In this document: one piece after another, positions 46,599 through 60,063 of the stretch | Numbering within the stretch: position 1 is the stretch's first letter | How the letters are laid out: every line of letters starts with the position of its first letter | Assembly (NCBI GenBank): GCA_019671005.1 | Contig: CM033723.1 | Span: 15,019,254-15,083,253 of the forward strand | From: Hibiscus mutabilis | Taxonomy: Eukaryota; Streptophyta; Magnoliopsida; Malvales; Malvaceae | DNA: 64,000 bases | Direction of reading: 5' to 3' | Notes under the pieces: generated by a model | What the model saw: only the letters and a program-made list of their open reading frames with translations | Told to the model about the DNA's origin: nothing | Database searches by the model: none | Position numbers and translations under genes: made by a program

Positions 46599-48220
46599 TG
46601 TAACACCCCAAAAACCTATCTAGTCAAAATTAGGTTCAAGTGATCAAAAATTTTGTACTGGAATGGTCCAACCAATGTATTGACTCCTTTATTGTACTCA
46701 GTTGTATTGTATTGAACCTCAATTGAGCATAATTAAGGTTCTTGGACCTTTTTGAAAGAATTGGAAGTCTTTTAGTGACTAAATTGTGAAAATTGAAAGT
46801 TTAAGGGTAAAAGTGCAAACTTTGGAAAGTTGAGGGACTGCTTACTAATTTGACCATTTTGAGGTATGAGTCACCTCCTTGTCTAATTTGATTCACGTGA
46901 AGTGGGGAAAATGATTGAAAATTTTTATTATAATAAAGGTTTCCTCCCAAGCTAGGAAACCATTCGATTGGTTGCTTGGGAGGCAACCATATTGTGTATT
47001 AAGCCATTCGACTTTTTGAATAGAGGGAAAAACAAATATAGAAAGGCTTGAACTGCAAAACTGAGACTTAAGTTACCTTCATCCTTTCCACCAAAGTTAA
47101 GCTGACACCACTATTGTCATCTTCTTCCCTAAGCTCAAGCAAGCACCTCACTTTAATCCTAGGAGTTTCTTTGATTTCAAACCACCAAATTAAAGCTCTT
47201 GGATTGGTGAGTTAAACCCCTCAAGAAATTTATGGATTCCATGGATATTTGAAGTTTAATTTCAAGATTAGGTCTTGAAAGTTGAGGTTGAACCCATGTG
47301 TTATAAGTTTAATTCCTTGGAATTAATTTTGTCTATAAGCTCTAGTAAGCTTGAATATTGATTTTGAATCAATAGCTTTGATCTTAACAAATTCCCTAAT
47401 CTTTTGCCTAGCTCAAGTGTTGGAGGAAGTTCCATCATCTCCATCGAAGGCTAGAAACAAAGGAATCGTTATCCGAGAGCCTTAAAAGATTCAGATTTAA
47501 AGGTGAGTGTAGTTGAAGTCTCGGGATTAGGCTAGGTGCCTTTCCCGATTTTAATTCTGTTGAATATATTATTGCTAACATTGATGGTTAGGTCATTGCA
47601 TCAAACCCCTTTGGTGGGTGTATTGGCATGCATCAGTAAGCTTCCTTATAGAATTATTGAAACATTGAGTATTGATCATTGTCATTGAATATTGATCATT
47701 TACATCTATGCATTGAATATGAATATTGACATAGCATTGGAAAGATTATTGTCATCATTGACCATTGGACATTAAGTATTGAAATATTGCCATTGATATT
47801 GATCATTGCCACATAATTATTGAACTTATTAATATTATCACCGGATCATTGAAATGGACCTAAGGGCCAATTTATTGTCATCGAAATCATTGAACTTATT
47901 GTCATTTATATTATGTTGAATATTGGCTTAAATCATTGGACCTTGGATTCGAGTGGACATTGGATATAACTGGCATACCAAGATTCTGAGAGGATTTTGG
48001 AGTGTTTAAGTTGATAGGGTTATGATGTACACATTAGGCAAGAAAGTTGATGTTCAAGATCAAAACATGACCAGTGATGTTGATTGTTAATGAGAATTTG
48101 GTAGTGTCTCTAACACCTTTTCCACACGGATGGTCAATGTATGAAATATGCATAAGGCATTGAATGGATTTTCATCTTTGAAGGTCAGAGTGCGCAGCAG
48201 AATCATGGAATCAATATTTT
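46599..48220 (+). repeat. Gypsy-type LTR (family D), right boundary uncertain
   Basis: Starts TGTAACACCCC, the usual start of these gypsy LTRs. It contains text of the LTR type ('aaggtgagtgtagttgaag' near 47500 and 'ataactggcatacc' near 47957). No primer site is found downstream, so the right end is a guess. The minus ORF at 46801-46986 is incidental. Confidence 0.5.
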
Positions 48221-50665
48221 GGTCGAGGAAAGGTTGTGTAGTATGCTTTTCTTCCCCTTTTACATTGTCTGATGGATTCAGACTTCATGAAGTTATGCAT
48301 ATTAATTGAAGGTAGTTGTTTTATTATGTTGGAGTTTTGAAGTTTGGAATTGATTTTTGCGATGGAGTTTGTCCAAGAATGGACTAGATCATGTTTGATA
48401 AGTTTTTGGCTTATGTGGTAATTCAGGGTTTAAGGATGTTCGGGTTTTGAATGTTTGTGTTGTTCAGGAATTTTTTCATGGAATGCTTACGAGGGAGTTT
48501 TACTGTGTTGTCCTATGTTTGCAAAGTTGAGTTCGATATTGAAACGTGCCTTTGTGCGGCTCCCAAATCCTTTTTGAGTTGTGTTGATGGGTATTAAGGT
48601 AATGTATGAGTTGAGAACGTAGTTGTGATAATGGTCGGTTTGTGGGTATGTTCGATTGGGAGTTCTTTTTTCTGAAGCATCGGCGTGGTTGTTAGCAATA
48701 ATGGTGTTTAATACCATTTAGTTGGTATGGGTTTACAGTTTTGTCGTTTATACGATGAATGCACTAGTGGTATTTGGGGTTGCAATGAGCTGAGTATTCT
48801 ATGAATACTTGGTTTCGTTAGTGGTAAGAGTAGTGGTTTTCTCAGGAGTAGTAGTATCAAGAAGGATTTTGATCGACAATCAAGGATTGTTTGGTAGGCT
48901 TTTGTAGCAAAGCAAGTGTTTGTGCCTTGTTTGGATAAGAGCAAGCTTTGGCATGTTGAAGGGAATATTGGTTCTGAGAATGTTATTAGTATGTGTGAAC
49001 AGTTAAACATGCACAGTACATAAACACTTATATGTATATATTTAAATATGTCAGTACATACATACAATTGGGCATGACATTAGAGGTTTGCATACATATA
49101 CATAGACATCTACGAGGGCATATAAGTGATCATGAATACATATGTTCACACTTACGAATGACTTTTCGAAAGCCCGACGAAGGGGTGATGTAAGCAAGGT
49201 AGCTTATGTAAGTTAACTCTAGCGAGGGAGTTCTCTAGGGTTTCGTGGATTGTAGAAGGTGCTAAAGATTGATTCTTGGAAGTTGGATTGTTTTGGGTTT
49301 GAAGAAATAAAGGTTAGTGACAGAAGTACGTGGTTTTTATATGTTCAGTTGTTTATCATTGAAGTTTGTTGAGGAGTCATATAGGATTGTTGCACCATTA
49401 GTTAAGCTGCAACAAGAGAGGTCATGTTGAATAGGACGTGTGATGGATTATGTTCATGGTCTTAGCTTGGGCTTAGTTAGTTGGTTAATTTCAGGTTAAC
49501 AATCGAGTGTGTTTTCAAAGGAATATGGCAAGTTGGACTTGGCTAACACTTTGGAAGGTTTTTTAATTAGTTTATCAAATAACAAGAATTATGTTTTTGA
49601 TAACTTAAAAAAAGAGAAAGACAATTTGGTTTTAAAAGTACTTTTTGTGAACTAAATAGAGAGAGGTCACAAGCTAAGAATCTTTAGGGAGCAGTTTCAC
49701 CCTAAGTATTTTAACAACTCAATCTTATTTTCTTTAAAAAAAACTACTACCAATGGTTAACATTTTTCTCTAAAATAGGGTTTTCTAAATTTTCTTTCAA
49801 ACTAAAAACCATTGCTTTAGTATTTTCTACTTTCCTAAAATGTTTTTCAATGACCAATTGATATTTTGATTTCATTTCTAATCTAGTTTTCATCCAAATG
49901 ATTTTTAAACTTGAGCAAATCAGTGGATTTTTATCAACAATGATTTTCACATTGGAATACAAGGGGAAGCTCATTTTGTTTGTACTCCTATAAAGCAAGG
50001 TGAGCTATGGTTTCTTATTGACATTCCACACGCTTTGTGTCTTTAATCAATTATTTCTATTAACATTTGTGATTAAAATGAATTTAATTGGTCTGAAATG
50101 GTTTTAAGAACAAATTATGGTTAGGTTGTTCAAACCTAATGGTTTTTAATGGGTACTAATGATTTCTTATTGGTTGATAATAATTTAAAATTGGTTTTAC
50201 CAGTTTGCTCCCGAAATTAGTTTAGATGTCTAAATCGAGATAGTTGTTCTTCATGGATTGAGATTGATGTATGGTCAAGTGAAGCCTTTGGTGTTGGTTG
50301 TAGTTTTAGAAATTAGTTAGTGATCCTTGCAACGATTATTGAGATGAGAATTGTTTATGAAGGGCTAGTTGAATATTATAAAGGATTGGTGCAAGCTAAA
50401 AGTGGTTTTTCTGTATTTTGACGGTGTTTTTGGACGAGGATCATATAAGTTTTGCACGAATTGAGATAACGAAAAAACAATATCATATGGGCGGTTGAGT
50501 GTTTCTCGGAGTTTCTCCGTGGATGAAGGTTGTAGAAAATAGTGCGTAACGGTGTGTTGAATCAAGTCTTAATAGATGATGTGTAGATAAATAGGAAGAC
50601 CGATTTTATGACATGTTGTGTCAAGATGGGTTTGAGCTCAAATGTGTATTTGATGAGTTGCCTAC
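48221..50665. mobile_element. Non-coding interior/LTR-like sequence of a gypsy-type element
   Basis: About 2.4 kb without any recognisable retroelement protein. Text such as 'aagcaaggtgag' at 49994 parallels 'caagcaaggtgag' at 63235, suggesting part of it is a diverged LTR of the family at 62647-64000. It is interrupted at 50665/62396 by the Athila-like element. A large non-autonomous derivative (LARD-type) would explain it; that is inference. Minus ORFs at 48487-49067 and 50365-50565 show no family features. Confidence 0.4.
50661..50665 (+). repeat. Target-site duplication cctac (left copy)
   Basis: cctac directly precedes TGATAAG of the 5' LTR and recurs at 62396-62400 right after the 3' LTR. 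Confidence 0.93.
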
Positions 50666-52180
50666 TGATAAGTGTTCAAAAGTACTGTTTTCTCACCCTT
50701 TTTACTCATATTATTGTTCTACTTAGGCTCATATTAGTTACATAATTAGTCATTCATGCATTAATCTATGTTTCCTTCCATCATTGAGCTTGATTGCATA
50801 ACTTGGTAGTTTTTGTGGGAAAAGATGCTACTTTGGTGTGTTTTGTGTGTATATGCAGGATCACTTGCCAAAGCAAGGCTAGAGCTAGTTGCCAGGGCAA
50901 TGCATGAAGGAGATGTTGAGCTAGTTGCCAGGGCAATGCATGAAGGAGACGCTGAGCCAGTTGCCAGGGCAATTTTTGACAAAGAATAAGGTGATATGGT
51001 AGTCGAAATTGATGACTAGAAAAGCCCAAGATGACATGGAGCAAAGCTAAATCCCAAATGAGTTCGATTTTCATGAAGAGGTTAAAGAAGAATTAAATTC
51101 CAAGAAGATAGAAGAAGTTCTAGAGGGAATATAATTATAATAAAGAATTATATTCTTTAAAGATAATTTAATTCCAACTTAACTTCCTCCTCAAAGAAGG
51201 ACTTTGACCTAGCCCTATAAATAGATCACCAAGCCATCAACTCCAAGGGAGAGAAGAGAGAATTTTCGACAAGCATCAAGGGCAAGGAGATTTCGACAAG
51301 CTTCATCCATCCTTCATCTTTTTCTTTCTTGTTCAATTAGGTTCATGCTAGGGATTCTTTATCTTTTGTTTCTTTGGAACCTAGCCATGAACTAAATCTA
51401 TTTGGCTAAGGTTATTGTGTCTTGTGGTTGTGAGAAACTATTGGATTTTGTTTAGGTAATAAGAGTTTGCACTTTTCTATTCAAGGTTTATTCATTCTTG
51501 GTTCTTATTCTTGTTTGCGAGTGAATTGGGAGAGGAATCTTGTAACTTCATCTATTTATCTAATATCTCATGAAATGAATGAATATGATCTTTATTCAAT
51601 TTATTGATGGTGAAGATTAATCCGGCTTAGGAATAAGTTAAGGATTTCAACGGCTAAGAGGAGCGCAAAATTGGTTGTTGTTCACCCTTGATTCATGCAG
51701 GGTTGTATTATCAAGGCATGCACAAGTAGCTAGAGTTTCGACTTAGGGATAAGAAGAAACCATTGAAGAACGCTCTGCCAAACCTTGAAGGTTGCTGCTC
51801 AGACGCCTAAGTAGTTGCCCAACTAGTCACCCAGGCAACCATCGATTAGTTGCCAAGGCAACCCCGTTGTGCAAGTTGCCACGGCAACTGAGTTGCCCTT
51901 GCACTCTTTTACCAAGACGATCCAATCGGTTATAACACATCAACTCACGATAACCTAGCATATTTCTCTCATTTAATTTATCGCCTTTTACTTATTTGCT
52001 TTCTAGATTAGTTATTAGTTAAAACTCGTATAATCTTCTACTTGTGTTTTTGTTTACTTTTTACAGTGCATAAGACTAGATTCTTGAAGTGGCACCAATC
52101 CCTGTGGAGACGATATCTTTTATACTATAACCTGCGACGTGTACACTTGCACAATTGCGGAGCACTTATTACGCAGAACA
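50666..52180 (+). repeat. Athila-like 5' LTR
   Basis: TGATAAG...AACA, 1515 bp. TATAAATA at 51216-51223 is the likely promoter. Three tandem units of about 36-39 bp at 50880-50975 each carry TTGCCAGGGCAA, and two more motif copies lie at 51850-51887. Minus-strand ORFs here are readings of that repeat. Confidence 0.93.
51216..51223 (+). promoter_or_regulatory. LTR TATA box
   Basis: TATAAATA in the middle of the 5' LTR, repeated at 61420-61427 in the 3' LTR. It would drive the genomic transcript. Confidence 0.7.
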
Positions 52181-52186
52181 AGTTTT

Positions 52187-52204
52187 TGGCGCCGTTGCCG
52201 GGGA
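52187..52204 (+). other. tRNA-Asp primer binding site
   Basis: TGGCGCCGTTGCCGGGGA, a perfect 18-nt complement of plant tRNA-Asp, six bases after the LTR end. Confidence 0.94.
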
Positions 52205-52302
52205 TTGTCAATAGCGACTTTGTTTTTATTTTCTTGCACTTTCTTTTTACTTTTCTTGTTTAAGATTCAAAGGGCTAACAAACTTTGGTTTTGCATTGGT
52301 AT

Positions 52303-55300
52303 ATGACCAGGGCGAGACCGATTACACCAGAATACCCCTTTGATCCAGAAATCGAACAAACCTTACAAAGACTTAGACGAAGGTTAAGAGTAGCAATGGC
52401 TAATCAAGACGGCAATATGAATCAAGATGTTCCAGCAGGAAGATGAGTGATTCTTGCACGAAACAGAACTATCCGAGACTATCTTGAAGAAGATCTTGGT
52501 GGAATTAATCCAGGAGTTGTCACACATGAAATTGAAGCCGACCAATTTGAGTTGAAACCATTGATGTTTAATATGATCAACACGATTGGTCAATTTGGCG
52601 GCTCTGCAACTGAAGATGCACGACAACATCTTAAATCTTTCCTCGAGATTTGCAACTCATTCAAAATACACGGAGTCACCCCGATGTCTTACGATTAAGA
52701 TTATTCCCCTATTTACTGAGGGATAGGGCGAAAACATGGTTGAATAGCATTCATGTCGGATCAATAGGATCTTGGACCGATCTTTTTCGTGATTTCCTTG
52801 CTCGGTTTAATCCTACAAATTTGACTGATAAGCTTCGTAACGACATTACTTCTTTTCGGCAGGCAGATAATGAATCTATGTACGAGGCTTAGGAGCGATA
52901 TAGAGAACTTCTACACAAATGCCCCCTACACGGATTCCCGGTGTGGACACAAGTAAAATGTTTTACAACGCCGTGAATACACCAACAAGGGTGATGCTAG
53001 ATGCCTCGGCAAAGGGCATACTCCTAGATAAGTCACCGGAGGAAGCAATGCAAATTCTAAATAGGCTGGCCAAGAATGATTATCAATTCCCCTCTACTAG
53101 AAGATGAGGAGTTAGATGCCAAGCCACAATACATGAACTAGGATCATCAGACTCAATTTCGGCACAATTGACCACTTTAACCAAGATGGTTCAGAACATG
53201 CAGAAACCAAACAACACACATGAGGTCAAGGTAATGGATTCTTTTTGTGAGTTATGTGGTGGTAACCATGATTCTTCTGAATGTATGCAGAATCTGGAAT
53301 CCAGCTTCTATGTGGGGAATTACAACTGGAACAACAATGTGATGTCCAATACATACAATCCAGCTTGAAAGAAGCACCCGAATTTTTCATGGAGTAATCC
53401 CAACAATGCTCTAAACCAGAACAATCAGAATTCACAAGCATCGGGATTCCAGCAGAATATGCCACGGCAACAGTTGCCACAGCAACAACCGACAACATCT
53501 AGTTCTTTGGAAAATTCTCTAAATGCTTTTATAATGAAAATTGAATCTTATATGGCTGAGAATAGTAACTTCATAAAAAGAACTGATGCTTTTATTAACA
53601 GGACCGAGATGAGATTGCAAAACCAAAAGGCGGCAATCAAATCATTAGAAAATCAAGTCAGACAATTTGCTCAAAACCTGAATACTATACCGCAAGGAGG
53701 TTTACCTAGCGATACTAAAGTCGCAAGAGGAACTGGCCATGAGCAATGTAAGGCGATCACCATTAGAAGTTTCCAACAACTTAAAGAGGCTCCAGCCCAC
53801 TCATCAAACAAAACTCCACAAAAAGATTAAGATGAACCTAGCGGCAAAGCCTTAGGTGCTGAACCAGGAATTGCCGCGGCAACCGGCAATAAGCATGCCT
53901 CAGAAATCGACGATAAGGATGCCTCAGCAACTTGCGATAAGCATGCCTCGGTAACCCCAATTGATAATGCCTCGGCAACCCCAGTTGTCCCGGCAATGCC
54001 ATCAATCAGGTTCCAAACCAATGAAAGGATCGAAGATATTCGACTTCCACCACCATTCCCACAAAGGTTGAAGCGACAAAAGCAAGAATATCAATTCAAG
54101 AAGTTTCTTGATATCCTAAAGCAAGTCCACATCAACTTGCCATTGGTGGAAGCAATTGAACAAATGCCGAACTATGCCAAGTTTCTTAAAGACATTGTGT
54201 CCAAGAGAACAAGGCTAGGAGAGTTTGAAACAGTTGCCGCAACAGAGGGATGCATGGCCATGTTGCGCAATCGTATGCCACCTAAGTTGAAGGATCCCGG
54301 AAGTTTCACAATACCCTGTTCCATTGGAAACCACTATGCCGGGAAAGCATTATGCGACCTTGGGGCTAGCATAAACTTGATGCCTAAATTGGTTTTCCAG
54401 AAACTAGGAATCGGGAAGGCAAGACCTACAACAGTTATGCCACAGCTAGCTGACAGATCCTATGTACATCCAGAGGGAAAAATCGAGGACATACTGGGTA
54501 AAGTTGATAAATTTATTTTTCCTACTGACTTTATTGTTTTGGATTGTGAAGCAGATGAACATGCACCTATCATTCTCGGGAGACCATTCCTAGCAACAGG
54601 GAGAACCTTGATCGATGTTGAAAAGGGAGAACTCACAATGAGGGTGAATGACCAGCAAGTTAAACTAAATGTGTTCCAAACGCTAAGGCATGCCGATGAT
54701 CCAGAAGAATGCCAACTTCTTCATGCCACGACAGAGTTTAACTTCGACGAGGAATTTAGTTGCCTCGGCAAGGAGTATGAAGAACCGGTCAATAAGGTAC
54801 AACAAGAAGAGGCAAATCGGCTAGTCAATCAACCAGGTATATACTTTGAACCACTGGATTACTCAGGTAAGGAAGGTAAGCTCGAAAAGCCCTCTATTGA
54901 ACAACCACCGATTCTTGAGTTTAAACGGTTGCCAGAGCAACTAAAATATGCATACTTAGGAACCGATAATACATTGCCTGTAATTATTTCTTCTGAGTTA
55001 CAGCCTGAGCAGGAAAAGAAGCTGATCAAAATGTTGATGCTAGACAAGAAAACAATAGAGTGGACAATTGCCGACCTGAAGGAAATTAGCCCGACAGTGT
55101 GCATGCACAAGATTTTGATGGAAGATGATCACAAACCTTCAATTGAGGCCCAGATGAGATTGAATCATGCTATGAAAGGGGTTGTAATGAAAGAAATCAT
55201 CAAGTGGCTTGCCGCCGGCATTATATACCCTATCTCTGATAGTACATGGGTAAGTCTGGTACAATGTGTACCGAAAAAGGGAGGTATAACAGTGGTAAGT

Positions 55301-57952
55301 AATGAAAACAATGAACTCATTCCAACCAGGACTGTGACCGGTTAAAGGGTTTGTATGGATTATCGAAAGCTAAACAAAGCCACTAGGAAAGATCACTTCC
55401 CATTACCCTTTATTGATCAAATGCTTGACCGTCTTGCAGGTAAACCCTTTTATTATTTTCTTGATGGTTATTCAGGTTACAATCAAATTGCCATAGCACC
55501 AGAAGATCAAGAAAAGACAACCTTCACATGCCCATACGGTACTTACGCTTTCTGAAGGATGCCATTTGGATTATGTAATGCCCCGGGAACCTTCCAAAGA
55601 TGCATGATGGCACTCTTTTCAGACATGGTCGAAGACTTCCTTGAGATCTTCATGGATGATTTTTCTGTTTTTGGTAATGACTTCGACAGCTGCCTCGGCA
55701 ATTTAGAGAAGGTGTTGGCAAGATGTGAAGAAACTGATTTAGTCCTCAGTTGAGAAAAGTACCATTTTATGGTAGATGAAGGAATAGTTCTCGGCCACAA
55801 TATTTCATCCAAGGGAATTGAAGTAGACAAAGCCAAGGTGGACGTGATTGAGAGATTACCCCCACCAAGTTCGGTTAAAGGAATTCGAAGCTTTCTTGGA
55901 CATGCAGGTTTTTACAGGAGGTTCATTCATAATTTTTCTAAAATCACTAAACCCTTGTGCAATTTGCTTGAACAGGATAAAGTCTTCGATTTTGATGATT
56001 CTTGCACCCAAGCATTCGAAACCCTAAAGGAAAAGCTTGCCTCAGCACCTATTGTCGTTCCACCAGATTGGATGCTACCTTTTGAGCTCATGTGTGATGC
56101 AAGTGATTTTGCGGGAGGAGCAGTCCTAGGCCAACGCACAGGTAAGACCTTCCATGTGATATACTACGCTAGTAAAACTCTTAATAGTGCTCAAGTGATT
56201 TACACAACAGAGAAAGAGATACTAGCTGTAGTTTTCACATTTGACAAGTTCCGATCCTATTTGATTGGTACAAAGATAATTGTTCATATAGGCCATTCGG
56301 CAATCAAATATCTATTTGCTAAAAAGGATGCCAAACCTCGTTTGATTCGTTGGATATTACTTTTACAAGAATTTGATATTGAAATTAAGGACAGGAAAGG
56401 AATAGAAAATCAACTGGCCGATCACTTATCACGTTTAGAACACAATAGGGAAGAGGACGCGAATCTAGAGATATGCGATGCATTCCCGGATGAGCAACTT
56501 TTAGTTACCCCGACAACCATGGATGCGCATACCTCGACAACCCTAGAGACCTCAGTAACCATGGAGGCGCACGCCTCGGCAACGCTCGACGCTGCAGCAG
56601 ACCTTGACGCGCACGCCTCGACAATTTTGGGAGCAGTCGCCACGGCAGCACATGCCTCGGTAATACCATGGTACGTGGATTTAGTTAATTTCCTTGTTTG
56701 TGGTATTTTACCTTATGGTCTTACTCACCAAGGGAAGAAGCAGTTCTTCCATGATGCTAAGCATTACTTTTGGGACGAGCCTCTTTTGTTTAAACAATAT
56801 GCAGATCAGGTTATACGCCGATGGGTCCCGGAAGAGGAGCAGCAAAATGTACTCTGGCAATGCCATTCTTCACCCTATGGAGGACATTTTGGAGGAACTC
56901 GTACCACGGCCAAAGTTTGGCAATCCAGTTTGTATTGGCCAACATTGTACAAAGATGCCCAAGACTTTTACAAGCAATGTGATCGTTGCCAGAGGACGAG
57001 CAATATCTCTAGACGACATGAGATGCCGCTCCAAAACATCATCGAGGTGGAACTGTTCGATGTATGGGGGATTGATTTTATGGGACCTTTCCCATCTTAA
57101 TTCGGCAACCTCTACATTCTACTTGCCGTCGACTACGTGTCTAAATGGGTTGAGGCAGCTGCAGTTCCCAACAACGATTCTAAGACCGTGCAACGATTCT
57201 TGCAGAAAAACATATTTACATGGTTTGGGATGCCGAGAGTAATTATCAGTGACGAAGGCAAGCATTTTGAAAACAAACTTATTGCCAAGATGTTGCAACG
57301 CTTCGGCGTATCATACAAGATTGCCACGGTATATCACCCACAAACCAATGGGCAAGCAGAAATTTCCAACCGGGAATTGAAGGGTATACTCAAGAAAGTT
57401 GTAAATCCCTCTAGGAAGGATTGGTCATTAAGACTAGATGACGCACTTTGGGCATATCGTACTGCATTCAAAACACTCTTAGGTATGTCCCCCTTTCGAC
57501 TTGTCTATGGAAAAACATGCCATCTACCTGTGGAAATCGAAAACAAGGCATATTGGGCAACCAAGACTGTAAATATGGATTGGGAAAGTGCTGGACAAAA
57601 GCATTTTTTAGACCTCAACGAGATAGAAGAATTACGTGCACTCGCCTATAACAATGCACGAATCTACAAGGAGAAAACAAAGCAATGGCATGACAAGAAA
57701 CTATTGCCGCGACAATTCACTCCAGGGCAACTAGTTCTCTTATTCAATTCTCGGCTAAAACTTTTCCCGGGAAAGCTGAAATCAAGATGGTAGAGACCAT
57801 TCGAAGTTGTCAAACCATTCTCCCATGGTGCCGTGATAATCAATTCCATCACTGACAAACATGAATTCAAAGTTAATGGACAAAGATTAAAGCACTACAA
57901 TGGTGCCCATGTGGAACGTAACAAAGAAGTGGTCACCTTAGGAGATGCATGA
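52303..57952 (+). pseudogene. Athila-like gag-pol, broken by point stops
   Basis: Gag starts at ATG 52303. The first 650 bp carry a TGA (52444), two frameshifts (about 52690 and 52950) and a TAG (52890). From about 52950 to 57952 a single frame runs through the rest of gag and all of pol. It is broken only by stops at 53105, 53366, 53828, 55343, 55553, 55751, 57098 and 57791. Domains: zinc knuckle CELCGGNHDSSEC (about 53245), protease CDLGASINLMP (54352), RT with VCMDYRKLNKATR and FMDDFSVFG (55349-55760), and RNase H with CDASDFAGGAVLG (56093), where HIGHSAIKYL has Gly for the usual Asp. Integrase has its zinc-finger region at 56860-57000 and its core at 57065-57360 with YHPQTNGQAE. Linkers at 53860-54000 and 56508-56670 are Ala/Thr-rich and follow a DNA repeat. 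Confidence 0.93.
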
Positions 57953-58521
57953 GCATGCTCTTCCGTCGATATTTTTATTTTATTTTTATTTTTATTATTT
58001 TCGATTACTTTTTTATTTTATTTTTTTAGTTTTTTAGCTATTTTTTTATTATTTCTGATTATTATATTTTTTAGGATAGATTTTCTTTTTTTTTATCTTT
58101 TTAAGTTTAAGAATCCCTTTACACATCTTTATTTATTTTCTTTTATTAGTTTATCTTTAATTTTAATCCTTATTTGATTTGTCTTTGAATTGTAGGAAAA
58201 GAGTTCAAGATAAAGAGGAATTTTGATCCAAGAAGGAAAACATCTTCAACAAGGAAATTAATGGGCTGAATCTAAGGCTTATATAAAGCCTCCAACTGAC
58301 CCTAATTAAACCCCCCTTGACGTCACCCTTCCCCTAAACTGAAACCCCCTTTATTTTCTATCCAAAATTAATCCCACCCACCATATTTACTACCTATCTT
58401 TTCTATATAACCCATCACCCTTAACTTCCAAGAAACCTATTCCTACTTTTCATCTTGCAACTCTTTAGTTTCTTTTATTTTATTTTCTTTGTTTTTACAA
58501 AACTCACAACCAAGATCATCC
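57953..58521 (+). other. Spacer between pol and third ORF with TATA-like boxes
   Basis: 570 bp, first very T-rich, then C-rich. TATATAA occurs near 58280 and at 58404-58410, the second about 112 bp before the third ORF's ATG. These could be an internal promoter; splicing from the LTR transcript is the other possibility. Confidence 0.45.
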
Positions 58522-60063
58522 ATGGCATCCAAAATTAACTTTTTAGTTCATCCAAGTTCCTCCAAAGAACCAAGATACAAGAAGTTTGCTACACCGATGG
58601 TTCAAGAAAAATTTCACTCCAAGTTTGAAAGCTGGAAGATTTACGAAGAACAAGGCTTTGAATACTCCAACTCTCATCAAGATTTCGGCATTTAACCATT
58701 CATCTTCGAAAGGATTGCACATCAAAAGTGGCAAATCTTTTTCCATCAATCGGAAACGAGTAATATCTCATGGGTAAGAGAATTCTATGCTCACTCACCT
58801 AACCCAGATAATCCTTATGTTTTTGTTCATGACAAGGCCATACTCATAAGACGTTTTATACTCATAAGCCCCAAAAACGTCAACACTTTTTACGGGCTTT
58901 ACATTGAGAAGGACGAGCATCAAGCCTTTGTTGATCAAATCACGCCCAAGCAACTCGACAAGGTGCTTCAAGAACTCACTCTACCGGGAACTCATTGGAA
59001 TGACGGTAAATACAAGGGCACGGTAAATCACCTTCAGCTTAAACCCGAGGCAAAACTATGGAATCAGTTTGTTAAAACTTCTTTAATGCCCACCACACAC
59101 AATACTACCGTTGATATACCACGTCTTTTGCTCATACATTATATTTTGCATAATCGCATCATTAACATTGGAAAAATTATTTGTGATGAGATTTTTGTAT
59201 GTAGTTCAAAAGATAAGGGTTCTCTTTTCTTCCCTTGCTTAATTTCTAATCTTTGCAAGGAGATGCATGTCCCAAGTGAGTCCACCGATGAAAAGGCCCT
59301 ACTAAAGTCTGATTGGAATCAAGCACAAATCCAAAAACTAATGGGAGAGGCACCGGAAAAATCCTCAAGGCCTCCAATTGCCGCAGCAACTCCTGTCGCC
59401 CCGACAATATCTAATGCCCAAGCACCTAATGCCTGGGCAACTCGGCCATCAACCCCGGGACACTTTGAAGCACTCTTGCAACCATTGGCGAGCCACCTTT
59501 GGAAAATTGAAGACTGGCAACTAATGTTCATGCGGTACATGAAAAAGCACAACAATGCCATCAACCAAGTCATCCTAGAAAAGTACCTGGACAGCCGCGT
59601 GCCGTTCCCAATCTTTCCGGCTGAGATCCTAGCCACGGAAACCAATGAAGCAGTCGCCACGACAATCGCACCAGATGATGTCGCGGCAACCTACACCGTG
59701 CCTGCCCAAGCAGATGCCACGGAAACCAACCCTGAAGATGTCACGACAACCAAAGCTAAAGGCATCCCGACAACCACTGCAAAAGCCAGAGGTAAAGCAC
59801 CTATGCCCGAATCAACTCGTACGAAATCATTGTCTAATTTTTCAGATTCAGACGAGTCCTCCATTGCACCAACAAAGACCGCACCAATTGAATCCTCCAA
59901 GTGAAAAGCCAATGACATTGATGAAGAGGACGAGGAGGACAACCATGTACGAGGATCAATTCCACTATCGGCAACAAGGAAACAACCATCGCGTTCAAGC
60001 AAGAGAATCAAGACACCGACCAAACGGAAACTAATCATCCACGACGACGAACTCTTAGAGTAA
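58522..60063 (+). pseudogene. Third ORF, 'putative plant transposon protein' type
   Basis: One frame of 514 codons from ATG 58522 to TAA 60061, interrupted by only two in-frame stops (TAA 58693, TGA 59902) and no frameshift. The middle reads FYGLYIEKDEHQAF, then LKPEAKLWNQFVKTSLMPTT and INIGKIICDEIF. I recognise this as the domain usually called 'putative plant transposon protein', often found downstream of Athila-type pol. Its function is not known. The C-terminal third is Ala/Thr/Pro-rich low complexity, then an acidic and basic tail. I see no convincing signal peptide or membrane segment, so I do not call it an envelope protein. Confidence 0.8.

Noticed and set aside
50761..51074. Minus-strand Ala/Ser/Leu-rich ORFs, repeated at 60965-61278
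   Set aside because: Readings of the three-unit TTGCCAGGGCAA repeat in both LTRs, not genes.
56422..56643. Minus-strand Ala/Val/Ser-rich ORF
   Set aside because: Antisense to the low-complexity linker between RNase H and integrase.
58522..60063. Calling the third ORF an envelope gene
   Set aside because: No clear signal peptide, membrane segment or fusion-type region; the conserved text fits the plant transposon protein domain.
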